Assembly: GCA_032164245.1 (NCBI GenBank)
Contig: JAVMKO010000002.1
Location: 96,299,340 to 96,363,339, forward strand
Origin: Sternotherus odoratus
Taxonomy: Eukaryota; Chordata; Testudines; Kinosternidae
DNA: 64,000 nt
Reading direction: 5' to 3'
Position 1 is the first letter of the stretch. The number at the start of each line of letters is the position of its first letter. Below are positions 47,276 through 59,480 of this stretch, one piece after another. The notes beneath the pieces are model-generated. The model did not search any database, was not told the origin of the DNA, and saw nothing but the letters and a program-made list of their open reading frames with translations. The position numbers and the translations under genes are program-made.

Positions 47276-47850
47276 GATAGAAAACCTTATTGGACAGTGT
47301 GGCAGGATAGGGGTAAAAGCCCCTAGAATGCCCTGCCTCTGTAAGTTAAACCCTGTTTGCTGGCAAAAGGCTCAGGGGCAAGGGCTGGCCATAGCCGGCA
47401 GGGAACCCAAGTGGAAGCCCTAATGAGGGCTAGTTCGCAGGGTTAGGCTGGGCTAAAGGGCTTCAGCTGCTGCTGGGAGCAGCAAGGGCTATGAAACCCC
47501 CTGACTCACAGTCAGTAGGAAAGCCAGGCAGGGAATAGGAGGCAGCAGTACTGTCTCCTCACTGCTAGAGAGGGGCCTGGAGACCCAGCAGCCCAGATAG
47601 TGGGGTAACTGTCAAAGGATTGGGGGGAAGCACTGTTTGTTTCACTTAATACAAGGTGGAAGCACTGTAAATAAAGGACACTTCGGTAAAGCACTAAATA
47701 ACAGTGTCCAGACCTTTATTTGGACCAGGGAGAACACAGGGCTGGCCCAGATCCTCAGACAGACTGACACTTGAAGAATCTGCTGTAAGGGGAAGTGGCC
47801 ACCTGATGGTGGTGAATTTGCTATCTGGATGGACAGGCACCTGGGCAATG
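47276..47850. repeat. Possible LTR-like or unclassified repeat
   Basis: Abrupt GC-richer block with directional, promoter/leader-like text (tgtggcaggataggggtaaa, gcaagggctatgaaaccccc, gtaaataaaggacactt). It starts TG and has an aataaa-type hexamer at about 47670, but no matching TG...CA boundaries, primer-binding site or direct flanks could be fixed. Could be a solo LTR, an unrelated repeat, or unique sequence. Confidence 0.25.
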
Positions 47851-50800
47851 TAGTTGAGCCCTGGGTTTGGTTTCAGGAGAGCTGTGTGAATTTAGGAATG
47901 TCAAAGCTCATATTCAGACATTTTAGCAGCCCTGGGCTGATGTCCATGAATACACCAGACATGAACATGGCCCAAAATGTGTGGATAAGTATTATTAGCT
48001 CCTGGATACATTGAGGCAGAGATTGGGGTCTCACGGTTGTGTCTATCAGGAGTAACTATAATGAAACAGACAAAGTTCTACTGCTATTATACCAAGGTGA
48101 GGAGAATCAGGACCCAGATGACTTGCCGAAAGCCTCACAGCAACTCAGAAGAGACAAGAACAGAATCCAGGAGTCCTGACCGCTAATCCTCTGTTCCCAC
48201 CAGCAGGCATGCCACCACTGCTGTTCTCTCATTCTGTGTAGTGTTATTGAAACCCTAGTATCTTTTCAAGAGGCATTTTCTTAACAGAACTGATAACTTT
48301 TGAATGTCAAGTATTGCTAGATGCTTTTGCTGAGGAGCCTAAAATGGACTGTTAATCTCAAATTATGGAATATTTGTCTTCTGATACAGATTGCTTAGTA
48401 GCAGAAACCTTATTTTCTTAATGTACTTACTAGCAAGTTGGGAGAAAACTGGATTGATGTGTAGATCAGGTGTGCCATAAGGAATTATAAAATGTAACCT
48501 GAGCTGCAGTCCATGTAAATCCCAGATACCAGTGCTCCATCTTGATATAGGAAGGTGGCTATTTGGAACTGTACTGTAGTTCCATACTTACACCTGTACT
48601 GTAGTTATGATAACCCCAGCATGGGTTATCAGTTATACTTGAGTCCTCCAGTTTCAAAGCACCGACTTCTACCACTTGTGCTAATGGAATAACTCCATTA
48701 TATATAGCACTAGTAGAAGACTATTATCCTCTGTGTATCAGCCAGTAGTGGATATGCAACACACTTCACAAGCATATTACAGAGTCTCCATAGACTGCAC
48801 CTTCATACTAAACATATCAATGGCTGTAGTCTGCCCCAATTTAAAGAATCAGGTGCAGCGCTCCAGCTTCTGACAGATTGCCAATGTAGCCCTCAGTTGG
48901 GCAGCCCTAAATGAATCAACAAAATCACTGGTGTAACTTTCAAATCTCTCCATTTAGCTGCAAGACTCAAGATTTCTCTGAATCAAACACAAACAAACAA
49001 CCCCCCAACTATTTAAATGAAAAGTGAAGACTCACTTGTTTTCCCTCTGCTTTCAGTCATTAGTCTGGCACTGCAAACTATATCAGTAACTATTATACAT
49101 ATTTTGTGATGTGCTTCATGATAAGCTGGCACTATAAGGCATTATTTACAATGAGGTTGTTACTGATTTTGGCTTTCCTTCTGGGTACAAAATAATTACT
49201 ATTCATTTTAGTGGATAATTTAGCCTTTTCAGTGATTTTTAAAAAACTAAAGCTCTTAAAATTGTTAATTGGAACAGTGACTAGGAAACCTTTCCTTCAC
49301 CAGCATCTGGTCAGGAGCAAAAAAGGCGTGGGTGAGACATACCTTCTAATTAGGGATGATTGGCAGGTATTTTCAGCAAAATTATTTACGCTTGGTACTT
49401 TCAAAAATCTCCCATAGTCCAATATATTTCCCTAGAGTTGAAAGGTGCAGAGTAGATTTTCAGAGTTGGTGTGCAGGTTGTGCAAAACTAAGTAATTGGT
49501 CAGTAAATGCAATCAGGTATTTACAAGACTGACTAAAAATCTGGATCTCTGCCCTATTTTCTCTTCACAAATGTCCCTTTCTATAACTTTCATATGTTGG
49601 CAAGTCTCGGTGGGATTGTATCTGTTCATGTAGGTAAAACAGGAGGGAGACACTCAAGAGGAGAAATGAAGAATAGTTTACAATGTGTAAAACAGATATT
49701 TCTTGTCCTTTCTTTCTCATTCTTTGAAGAAAGAGAAATAGCACATTGATTTTTGTGGGGGACTCGGCCCTGGAGAAAATTTCACCTCTCAAAACCACAA
49801 GATTTCTCCTTCTGTTCAGTCATAAATTTAGGTTTTGAGATTATAATTTCTTAAACCTCACAAGTCCCCACAAAGTTCCATGAAGACACAATAACCCATG
49901 ATATGGGTATTAAAGGTCTACCATAGTTTAGTTCTCTGCATTTACAAATCCTAGTGGACATAATAGGGAAAAGAGAGCATTTGTGCCTTCCCACAACGGG
50001 AAAATGTCTGAAAATTGGCTCCACTTAAAATAAAAAAAAAAAGTATTTAGGGCTCCCTCATTTATACTAAATCTGTAACATAAAAGCAGATTTTCTTCCA
50101 ATTAATCTGATTTTAAACAGCCCATCATCAGAATGTTTCATAGCACCATTTGGTCAATTATTTCATTTAAATGCATAAAACTATTTTTCTAGTTCACCAA
50201 ACACATCACACTGCGAAAAAACATATAGAATTCTGACATCACAATGCCCTCAGACTACAGCCCTTTCAGAATTTTTACTGCACATTTGGTTTTGGATTTT
50301 CAAAACCACCTGGCACTGGCTCAACTGCCTCCATTGACGTCAATGCGAGTTTTGTACAGTGTGTCAATGTTGATTGCTTTTGAAAATTCCACCAATAATA
50401 AACAATCCAGAAAAACAAGAAGATACTTCAACAGAACATTACCATTACAAGTCACACTCAGAGAGCAATATAAGGTTGAGTTGTTAGGGCTGGAAAACAG
50501 ATGGGGTGATAATGAGCAAATAATGATTATATAATAGTGGGGAAGTGAACTGTCTGGATTCCATAACGCTTGATGTCCAGAATTTCCAGCATTTATAAAA
50601 ACAGACAATTTTTGTTTTAAAAGTGTATTTGGAGTGTGGTAAATGCAGGATAGTTAACTGGGCTTCATTCTTTAGCTTTTGGGGGCTTAGAAATTATGTA
50701 AAATGTTCTACATTATTAGTTAATTACTAATTGAAGTATAAAAAACAGATCAGGTACTAGCAAGAAATAAATATTTATGTGACAGTAGGGGAAAGTAGTG

Positions 50801-53237
50801 TCTGGATTCCTTAACTATTATTTCCAGAATTGCCAGAATTTATAAAAAAATATATCGATAAACACTGTGCTGAATCTAGGCCTTAGGGTCAGTTTAACAT
50901 CCTGCATGGAGTAATAGGTGAAGAATATTTAGGTTTACTTAAGAAACCTGCTCAGAAGAGATTGCATAAAACATACTGATACAATAGTATTGTCACTACT
51001 GGATCCGAGACATGGATATGTGGTACCCCCTGATAAATAAGAGAGGCTATATTTAGTAGTCCAGGTTATGTAATTTGGCTCTGTGGTTTAACATTGCCAC
51101 CAGAAACCCTTCATAAGTTTTTTAATGCAGTATTGTATTACTGTATATGAAATGATGCAGATAACTTATGTAACTATTTTTATATCAAGTCTATTTGTGC
51201 ATTATGCTTGCATAATTTAGATGCATCTTCTCGAATTGCTCCCTCTTTGGAAGTCAATGGAGTTACATGAAAGATTAATTTGAACACTTATGCCTGATTC
51301 CGATCTCATTGGTCTAAAATAGATGTAATGTCATTTAAATCAATGGTGTTACAGTGGGATAAAATTTGCATGAGATCCAAATACGGCCTTTTGGGTCTGA
51401 TACAGGCAGACAAAAAGAAACAGATTCCCCAGTATGGTATGGTTTAATTATTTGTCTAATATACCACTATAGCTACTTTTTACGTGGTAACTGGTGCTGT
51501 TGTATCTTTCTATTAATCTTGGACGAGATTGTGACCTCAATTAGACTAGTATAAATCTATATTAAATCAAATAAAGCCAATAGAATTACTCTGTGTTAAC
51601 ACCAATGTGACCTTGGTCTGAATCTAGTCTCTTGCACTATTGTAGAGAGATATGTTACAGCCAGCTTCACATCATATTTCACAAGTTACAGAGTTAAGAG
51701 TACAGTTCCACTTGTATGTAGAACTGTCATGATTTTATGACTTAATTCTAACCCACAGTTCCCCTAAGGATTTAGGTTTTGAAAGTATTTTTTTAACCCA
51801 TACTCCACAATTCTTTATTTAAAATTTAATATATTTAATTTTAATTCTCAAAAGTTCTACTAAAGAAAGCTTGCCTTATCTAACAAATACGAGTCTTAGG
51901 CCTCAATTTGAATAGTGTATCCTGAAACACAAATATCTTTTGTTTTCAGCAATGATTAATTGTCAATTAAAAGGTTTATATTTCAGGAATTACTACATGA
52001 ATTCAAGCCTCATGCTGGTTGGGGGATTTTCTCCCCCACCTTCATTTAGCTATGAAACAAGTAAGGCAAGATCCCACTGTTGCAATATTTCAGGAAGGTT
52101 TAATTAGGCTAAAAAGAGGTAATTTTCTAGATTTAAAAATACTGGGAGTAAATTAACTTTACTTCTGGAAAAGAAATATTTCTGTGAAGGAAAGAAAATC
52201 ATTATTTTTAATCCCATGAATATAATGTCTTCATGAAAGTAAAAAATATATGTATTTGCTAGTAATTCTGTGTTAATGAGATGGCAGACATCACATTCCT
52301 ATTATTGGAAAGTAGCACAAGTCCAGGATATCATTATGGTGTTTGCAGAGAAAAGAGCGGAACACTGGGAGGTACAGCTTCCATCAATGAGCAGCTTTCA
52401 AGAACCCTGCAGTTCAAATTATCTACATAGGGAAGCCTTCCACTAAACAGTAAACTGTAAAAATAGGTTGTTTTGAGCAATGGAGAAGCTGTCTAAGGCC
52501 CGTGAAACACTAGATGATGGTATAGATTTAACAGCTTTAACTGTCTTAGTACCTTCTTTGATCAACACTATTTCCAAAACAGAAAATTCTGCAAGTTCAA
52601 CAGGAAGATTAAACAGTCGCTTTACACAAAGGCTGCAGTCCTGGAAGAAGAAATCCAATAAGCCACATGGGAAATAGTGGCCTGTGGACAGATCCCAACT
52701 GCAGTCTTCATGTCATCTTTAGTTCTGCTTAACTGATGCTTTGTTTAGACACGGAGCTCCCTTTCTCACATCTACCAATTTTTTAATTTTGCTTCTCATT
52801 ATAATCAAGCAGGTAATTTTTAGCAATTAAAATACACATTTGCCCTGTCAGCATAAGCTATATTCTGCTAATGCATATCTGATGAGGTTTTTTTAGAAAA
52901 AGACTTGTCTTGAAGTGTAATCAAACTCACTGATCTGATTAACAAATTTAGAATCAAGAGTAAATGTGCACTGTCTTAAAAAAAAACAACCAAGTCTTCG
53001 TAAGTGGAGACACAAAAATGCATATGCACATTTGAATGCACCCATGTTAGGTGCCCAGAGACTTCAATGCGTGTGAATAAATCAGACTGAACATATGTGC
53101 TCACAGTGAAACATTTGTGTGTTTAAGTTGGGCATGCATGTTTTTGCCCATACATTTTTCAATATTTGGCCAACACTACAGGACTGCTGTTGCAACTCTG
53201 ACTCCCACAAAAACACCCGTATGTGTATTTACTTTGG
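47851..53237. other. No gene seen; AT-rich, repeat-poor
   Basis: Contains an antisense SINE remnant (48105-48195), a small direct repeat near 48570-48610, a fraying direct-repeat pair at 50537-50610 and 50785-50857, and a tcaatg-class segment at 50255-50380. No exon recognised in more than 5 kb. Confidence 0.4.
48105..48195 (-). mobile_element. MIR-like SINE remnant, antisense
   Basis: gatgacttgccgaaagcctc and aatccaggagtcctgaccgc are the antisense of the SINE body seen at 25421-25632. Confidence 0.6.
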
Positions 53238-53319
53238 GCTTTTCTACACTACTGCGTGGGGTCGATCTAAGATACACAACTTTAGCTACATGAATAGATG
53301 AAGTCGACACTTAGATCTA

Positions 53320-54099
53320 CCGTATTTTCCGGCGTATAAGACGCATTTTTAACCCCGGAAAATCTTCTTAAAATTCGGGATGCGTCTTATACGCCGGATA
53401 TAAGAAATTCTGAGCCGGTCTGCAGTCGCCGCATATGGTGGGGGGAGCTCAAAAATGGCCGCCGCCGCATCCACCAATAGCAGGCGGCGTTGTGGTTGTC
53501 AAGCGAGTTGCTACAACGGAGGAGAGGGGCAGGGACACCGAGCCGCGGGGTCATGTGCGCAGCCCCCAGCAGAGCCGGGAGGGGCGGGGCGGGCACGGAG
53601 CGCTACATGCGGGTAAGTCACGGTCCGGAGCGCGCCGCGAGGGGGCGGGATCCCCCCTATTCGGGGCACGGGGCCGAATGGTTTGTAGGTCCCGAGGGTG
53701 CGGGGGAGGCAGGTCGCGGGGACAACTGGGTCCGCTCTGGTGGGCCTAGAAGCGGCCCCACAGTGACCGGGCCCAGCCGGGGAGCGGCCGAATGTACCCG
53801 GGCAGTTACCCGGGCAGCTCCGTGGCGCTTGCGACGGGGCTCGCCCTGGATCCCAGTCTCCCCCATGCCTCTGAAAACCCCTCCGAGCTAGACATACTGG
53901 AAGGCGGCAGAGAGCTGGAGAGGAGCTGGTGCCATGGTAAAGGGGGCGGGTGGAGAGAAAATCCTGCTCCTCACCCCTTCCGCGGTTCAGCAGCCAGCGA
54001 GCCGCAGATTTGGTTCAGAATCTTTTTTTTCTAGATTTTCCTCCTTTAAAATTAGGTGCGTCTTATATGCCGGAGCGTCTTATATGGCGAAAAATACGG
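53320..54099. mobile_element. TA-flanked non-autonomous transposon with promoter-like cargo
   Basis: Terminal ccgtattttccggcgtataa and, inverted, ttatatggcgaaaaatacgg lie between TA dinucleotides (53318-53319, 54100-54101). The left end folds on itself (cggcgtataagacgca inverted at about 53380-53396); the right end carries a partial doublet of gcgtcttatatg. Between them 53430-54020 is not repeat-like but resembles a CpG-island promoter with splice motifs. Tc1/mariner-type by target; the exact family is unknown to me. No transposase. Confidence 0.8.
53445..53640 (+). promoter_or_regulatory. Promoter/first-exon-like cargo (candidate)
   Basis: Within 200 bases lie aaaatggccgccgcc (53452-53466, YY1-like), a CCAAT box (53474-53478), GC boxes ggggcggggcggg (53581-53593), then atgcgg followed by a consensus donor GTAAGT at 53613. 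Downstream acceptor-like tracts end at ttcag (53990) and ttttttttctag (54034). All are individually common motifs; the combination and the CpG density are the argument. No transcript evidence. Confidence 0.35.
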
Positions 54100-54301
54100 T
54101 ACTTACCGCAGTGAAGACACTGTGGTGAGTCAACAGCTGATGCTCTCCTGTCAACCCTGCTTGCGCTTCTCATTCTGGTGGAGTACCAGAGTTGACAGGA
54201 GAGTGCTCAGCGGTCGATTTTGCATGTTTATACTAGACACAATAAATCAACCCCGCTGGATCTATCACTGCCCACTGATCTGGCAGATAGTGTAGACAAG
54301 C

Positions 54302-55062
54302 CATTTTTTCCCCTCATATAAGCACAGATCACTTGAGTTACCAGGCCAATAAAAAGCTGATAAAACCCACAAAATAATGAGCTATATCTTATGTGCCTCA
54401 TGTGTTGACAGACTGACAGTTAAGCTCCAACTGCAGCATCTTTACTGTTGGTGATGATGTGAGAAACAGAAAGATCCCAGCTTCACTTTCTGCTCCTTGT
54501 TTGAGTTTGCAGTACCCAAATATAAAAATCTCAAATCATCTCTTGAATCATAAACCGAATGGGCTTTTTATAGTAGTCCTTGAGAGCAAATAAGCAATAA
54601 TAAATACTGGAAACTCATTTTTTTACAAAATCACTTTTCCAGCTACAACTGCACTTTGATGGTAGTGTCTAGTACAAGGCTGGATAGAAATGTGTCCAGT
54701 TAAAAAACCAAACACTTTATGTATCAATTAAAATCTTCTGCCACAAACCCAGAATACTATCTTATTGAACCTTGTTCAAGGGGCCCTCACCCCATCAGTT
54801 TCCTGGAGACACATGATAAAATCCAACTCACAGGCCTGATCCAAAGCTCAAGTCAATGGAGTCTTTTCATTGACTGTGATGGTTTGGGGTCAGGTCCTAT
54901 GATAGGATACAGCACTGGTATATTATTTAGAGAAATGCCAAGAATAAATTCTTTAGAATCAACTGGTAGGACAGTGGAACTGAAGAATTATCTTCTTACT
55001 AGATTCTATTTTTCCTTTGAGGAAACAGTTTGCAATGGATTTACAGAGCAAATGCAGTGATC
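54302..55062. other. No gene seen
   Basis: A 113-codon frame at 54719-55060 has no known domain and includes a tcaatgga-class dispersed segment at 54825-54905, so it is unlikely to be coding. Confidence 0.45.
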
Positions 55063-55070
55063 TATATACA

Positions 55071-55276
55071 CAGGGCCGGCAACAGGGAGGTACAACGGGT
55101 ACAGCTGTACCGGGCCCCGGACTTCAGGGGGGGCCCCTGAAGTCCGGAGGGGGTACCCCGCGGGCGGCGGGAGACTGACGGGGGGGGGGGGGGTCCGCGG
55201 GCAGCGGGAGACCGGGGGGGGGGGGGGGGCGTACGATCTGCCGTATGGGGCCCCAAAATTCCTGTTGCCAGCCCTG
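55071..55276 (+). mobile_element. hAT MITE, CAGGGCCGGC family, copy 3 (206 bp)
   Basis: Ends cagggccggcaacagg and cctgttgccagccctg, TSD tatataca perfect (55063-55070, 55277-55284). The shortest member. The left part matches copies 1 and 4 (tacaacgggtacagctgtac, then the ggacttcagg palindrome); the right part matches the inverse of the left end of copy 2 (gtacgatctgccgtatgggg). Two long G-runs in between. Confidence 0.95.
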
Positions 55277-55284
55277 TATATACA

Positions 55285-57346
55285 TCAGAAAATCATAACA
55301 TTCAGAAATGTACTAAAACTGACATACCACAGTATTAGTAACAAACACAAAAAATGAGTTCTTTCTCAGAATGAAAGAGCAGAAAGACTATATTAATTAG
55401 CTATGAAAGATGAATACTGTATGTGAAACCAACTTCCGTTTGCTGACTAGAGTCAGAGGTCATAGCAGAAGAAATTTCTATCTAAGTTAAAGGTTTTAGG
55501 AGGGCACAGAATATTAATCTCCAGCATCCTCATAAGGAATAAACAAACAGATTTATTCACAAATTCACATATTATGCACAAATGAAGTGCATCTGGTATG
55601 TAGTAATTAAAACAATAAAATTTAGCCACACAGGTGTAAAGTAAGTGAGCTCTATCTGAAATGGTGTGCTGTTTTAATTGGAGCAGGCACATGAAATAGA
55701 ATGGGAAGCCATGTTTAAAAAGAGAGGTTGGAGCAGAATTTTGTCAATGATTTGATCTCATCCGAGACCCCTGAGTGGAGTCATAAAGGGTTATTCCAAG
55801 TTTAGGATCTACAGGTTAAGGGTATGATAGTTTTAATTTTTCAACCTGGCAAAAGAGAACTCAGAAACAATCTATAGAATTGTGGACATTGTGTAATTAA
55901 CATTTAGTGAAAAAGTATGGGTTAAAACACTATCTCCCACCATTTATTCCACTTTTAAAACAAGCAGAAGCTGAATCTACCGTATATCCTGCTCTGATTT
56001 ACCTCATTCCCTGCTGGCTCTGCCCCACTCTTCTTTCCTTCATGTGTAACTTATCTTCACCTTCATATAGCCTCCTCTACTGTGTTCATATACCCATCAT
56101 TTTTAGTAAATTTCTTTTTCAGTCCCCAGAGGAAGCAACTTCAGACAAACTTAGGAAGCTGTGAGACAAAGGGGGAGACTTTCACACTAGGCATTCAGAT
56201 TGCACCACCCACCACAAGAAAGCTGCCCAGATCGCTAAGGTTCAGGAAGAATCAGAAAACTGCTATTTTTGTTTGGGAGGTGGCAGTGGTAAAAAAACCT
56301 TAATTTTGCAAAGTCAAATATCATATTCTTTCCTTTTTTGTTGTTGTTAAATGTCAAACAGTTGCCCAGAGCAAATGCTCACAGTTATTTTATAAGATGG
56401 CTAAAAATTGGGAATTTGTGCTGTAATTAGTGATACTTGCAACACTATAGATCTGTGACACACATTAGTGGCTGAATTTGAAACTCAAAATTTTAGCACT
56501 TGTTCGTGGTGTTCAAGGCCAAATTTTCAAATTTGACCTATACATTTGTGATTGCACGTTGGGGCTTCATCTTGCAAGCTGCTGATTGCTACTGAAAGAA
56601 GATCCAAAGTGCCCCCTCCTTCATTGTGATACCAGAATGCTAATGATCAGTGCTCAGCCTTGCCTCAGCACCTATGCGGAGGAGCTCACAGGTAGCAGAG
56701 CAACATGAAACTACACGTGCTGAACTGAGAATAAGCAGATATAAGACAAAGTGGCCTGCAGGAGTACGGATAAAACTGGGGCATTCAAATGCAATCCAGT
56801 GAATGTAAATAGTGGATTATAGGATTTTCAGTTGTTCCTATTGCCAGTGAGGAATAGTGGCTCACCTGAGTGTGTTTAAAAAGCTGCACTTAGAAGAAGG
56901 TGAGAGCAGGGTCACCTTGCTGACACAGATATTCTTGTGAGGGAAGAGAACACGATCTTTCACAGCCAGCTGATCAGTGCTGCATGATGTGTATTGGAGA
57001 GTATTCTTATTAGCTCGACAACCTGTATAATTTGCAACCTTCCGTTTATTTTACTTTATGGGACTCTGCATACAAAAGAACCATGTACATCACCTATCTT
57101 GGTGACTCAGTCTCATCTGCACACCAACGGGATGGAAAGAGGGTGCAACCAAATAGTTTCAGCTCTCTGGGGTGCATGTGCAAATTGGTTTGATTCTGAT
57201 TTCATTTACACTGGTTTAACTCAATGGAGTTGCTCCTGATTTGCACCAGTTAACTAAGAACAGAATCTGGCCCTTAAAACACTGGCATTTTCCAGACTGA
57301 TGGCCAAATTAATGTTCATACATCACTTTACAGTTCAAGATTGTGG
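55285..57346. other. No gene seen
   Basis: AT-rich. Short frames of 73-85 codons near 55907-56303 have no domain. A tcaatgga-class segment lies at 57180-57275. Confidence 0.4.
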
Positions 57347-57354
57347 CTTTAAGA

Positions 57355-58019
57355 CAGGGATAGGCAAACTTTCTGGCTCGAGGGCAACATTGGGGTTCAA
57401 AATTATGTGGAGGTCTGGGTAGGGAGGGCTGTGCTCTTCAAACAGCCTGGCCCTGCCCCCTATCCAACCACCACCCACTTCCCACCCCTTGACTGTTCCC
57501 CTCAGAACCCCCGACCCATTCAGCCCCCCCTCCCTGATCCTTGTCCCCTGATTGCCCCCTCTGGAGACACCCGACTAACTGCCCCCCCCCGAAGACCCCA
57601 CCCCCATCTAAGCCCCCTGCTCCTTGTCCCCTGACTGCTTCCCCCAGAGACCTCCCGCTCCCTAATCACCCCCCCAGGACCCCACCCTATACCCAAGCCC
57701 CCCTGCTCCCTATCCCGACTGCCCCACCCCCTTACAGGCCCCTTGGGACTCTCATGTGCCATCCAACCCACCCTGTTCCCTATCCCCCGACCGTCCCCCG
57801 AGACCCTCTGCCTCTTATCCAATCCCCCGGCCCCACCCCAGACCTGGCCCCCTTACCATGCCACCGCTCAGAACAGACATGCTGTCGTGCAGCCCCGCCT
57901 CACAGATCACTACTCATGTGGTGCGCTGAGGCTGCGGCAGAGGGGCCAGAGCAGCCTCCCCAGTCAGAACTCAGGGGCCAGGTAGGAGGAGCCCGTGGGC
58001 CGTAGTTTGCCCACCCCTG
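57355..58019 (+). mobile_element. hAT MITE, CAGGGGTGGGCAAAC family (665 bp)
   Basis: Ends cagggataggcaaac and gtttgcccacccctg. TSD ctttaaga/ctctaaac, 6 of 8 (57347-57354, 58020-58027). Signature ggctcgagggcaacat, a decayed form of that in the 5186 and 14356 copies, in plus orientation. C-rich interior with diverged cccctgactgcccc units. Older than the nested pair, judging by TSD divergence. Confidence 0.85.
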
Positions 58020-58886
58020 CTCTAAACCTTGCACTGAAGCTTTAACTGCTTGAAGATGATCACTTCTATAAACAGTATAGCAGCAGCAGCACACACAGTT
58101 CTCTAGTCTAGGCAGCATAAAGAAAGTACTGTAATGACTTAGGTTTAGATTCTGCCAGCCTTACTCATGTTGAATAGTACCTCACCCTGCGATCAGCCTC
58201 ACTGACTTCAATGGGACTGCACTGGGAGAAAGTGCTGCTCAATACAAGGAAGGAGAGCAAAAGCTGGCCCTTAGTTTTATCTTCCTGTTTTTACTTTTTC
58301 AGAGTGTGTACAAGTGGTAACAACTAGTGGGGGTTGGCATTTCTTGGCAGTAAAAATTTTTGTTTTGGGCCCTCTGCTACTACAACAGGCCATTAGCTGC
58401 CATGTCATGCATTCCCTGTCAATAATTATTACTTTAAAAGAAAACCTGTTGGAATTCTAACCTCCATGTTCATAATGACAAATAACTTTGGAAGTACATA
58501 ATTTTGGAGCTTAAAATCTTTGAAAGTGTTACTTGAACAGTGAAGATGATTAATAAAAAAAAATTATTTTTTTCATGACAAGGCAACGGGTTTCCCAATA
58601 CAAATTATTAGGGAAAAAACAGAGTCTGGCTTCAAACCCATTTAAAAATCACAGTCTTGATGTCTGTCAGTTCAGAGCCACAACAGCAACTATTCAAGAA
58701 GTGGATTGGAAAGTGGCATTGCTGCCTTTTTCAGTTTTGCTTTCCTGCCACAGCCTTTGCAACAACAGCAGCATTCCGCAGACATACAGAAAGAGCCTGA
58801 TCCAAAGTCCATTGAAATCAGTTGGGGCCCCCAATCAACAAAACACTTAACATGGCTACCTCTCTGATTCTTGAATATGCATGTAG

Positions 58887-58941
58887 CTTGAAGCATGTGA
58901 GTAGCCTCATTGAAATCAATGGGACTACTCACATGCTTAAG
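58887..58941. repeat. Near-perfect 55-nt palindrome
   Basis: cttgaagcatgtgagtagcc on the left is mirrored by ggactactcacatgcttaag on the right around attgaaatcaat. It lies in a dispersed tcaatggga-type repeat. Confidence 0.8.
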
Positions 58942-59369
58942 TATCATGCTGAATTAGGACCCGGCTGCTTTTCTACTGACTTGAAAGGGCTTTAATTAAG
59001 CTTTAAACCATGCTATTTTCCCAACCTAGTAAAATGAGGGAAACAGCAGAATTCATCACCCTGTGACAAATCAGTCATCCTGATTACTGGAGTTCCTGAT
59101 TTCTTATAGTTTTCCAGGCCTTGTGGGTTTTAAACTTGGCAGCTCTTCAATTCCTCAGTGAAACTGGCTCAAAAATTCCCAACATTTCAGGAGTCTTGAA
59201 TGTGTGAAGAAAAAAACCACACCCAAAAAAATCAGTCCATAATTTCAATGGCAAATATACAGTCCTTACTTATGACATTTTATGCTTCTGAACTTTCAAC
59301 AAAAATGCTAACTATAGGTCATGTGTACTTGTAATTATTTGGTAATATAGATCTCATCTGCCTCTTGAT

Positions 59370-59480
59370 GTGTTCTTATGCCATTCTCTGAAGTACCTGG
59401 TTCTAGCCACCACCAGAAGCAGGATACTGGACTAGATGGGCTGCTGGTCTGAGCCAATATGGTAATTCCTATGTAATAGG
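59370..59480 (+). mobile_element. CR1 LINE 3'-tail fragment
   Basis: tctgaagtacctggttctag, then aggatactggactagatggg, then aatatggtaattcctatgta is the sense-strand end of a CR1 element, the same tail type as at 10500-10620 (there antisense). Confidence 0.7.

Larger units (their letters stand above)
53238..54300. mobile_element. Eroded outer MITE with TGTCTACACTAC-type ends
   Basis: gggcttttctacactac on the left and gtagtgtagacaagcc-like sequence on the right (ending about 54301) are inverse. The type resembles 3772 and 37274, but flanks no longer show a clean TAA. Inner gtcgat/gtcgac motifs and a gttgacaggaga inverted pair (54150, 54192) belong to it. It was interrupted by 53320-54099. Confidence 0.6.

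Noticed and set aside
53792..54034. 80-codon frame MYPGSYPG... as a captured coding exon
   Set aside because: Weak start context and no recognisable protein; kept only as part of the promoter-capture hypothesis.
54719..55060. 113-codon plus-strand frame
   Set aside because: No family resemblance; contains a dispersed repeat segment and no convincing splice sites.
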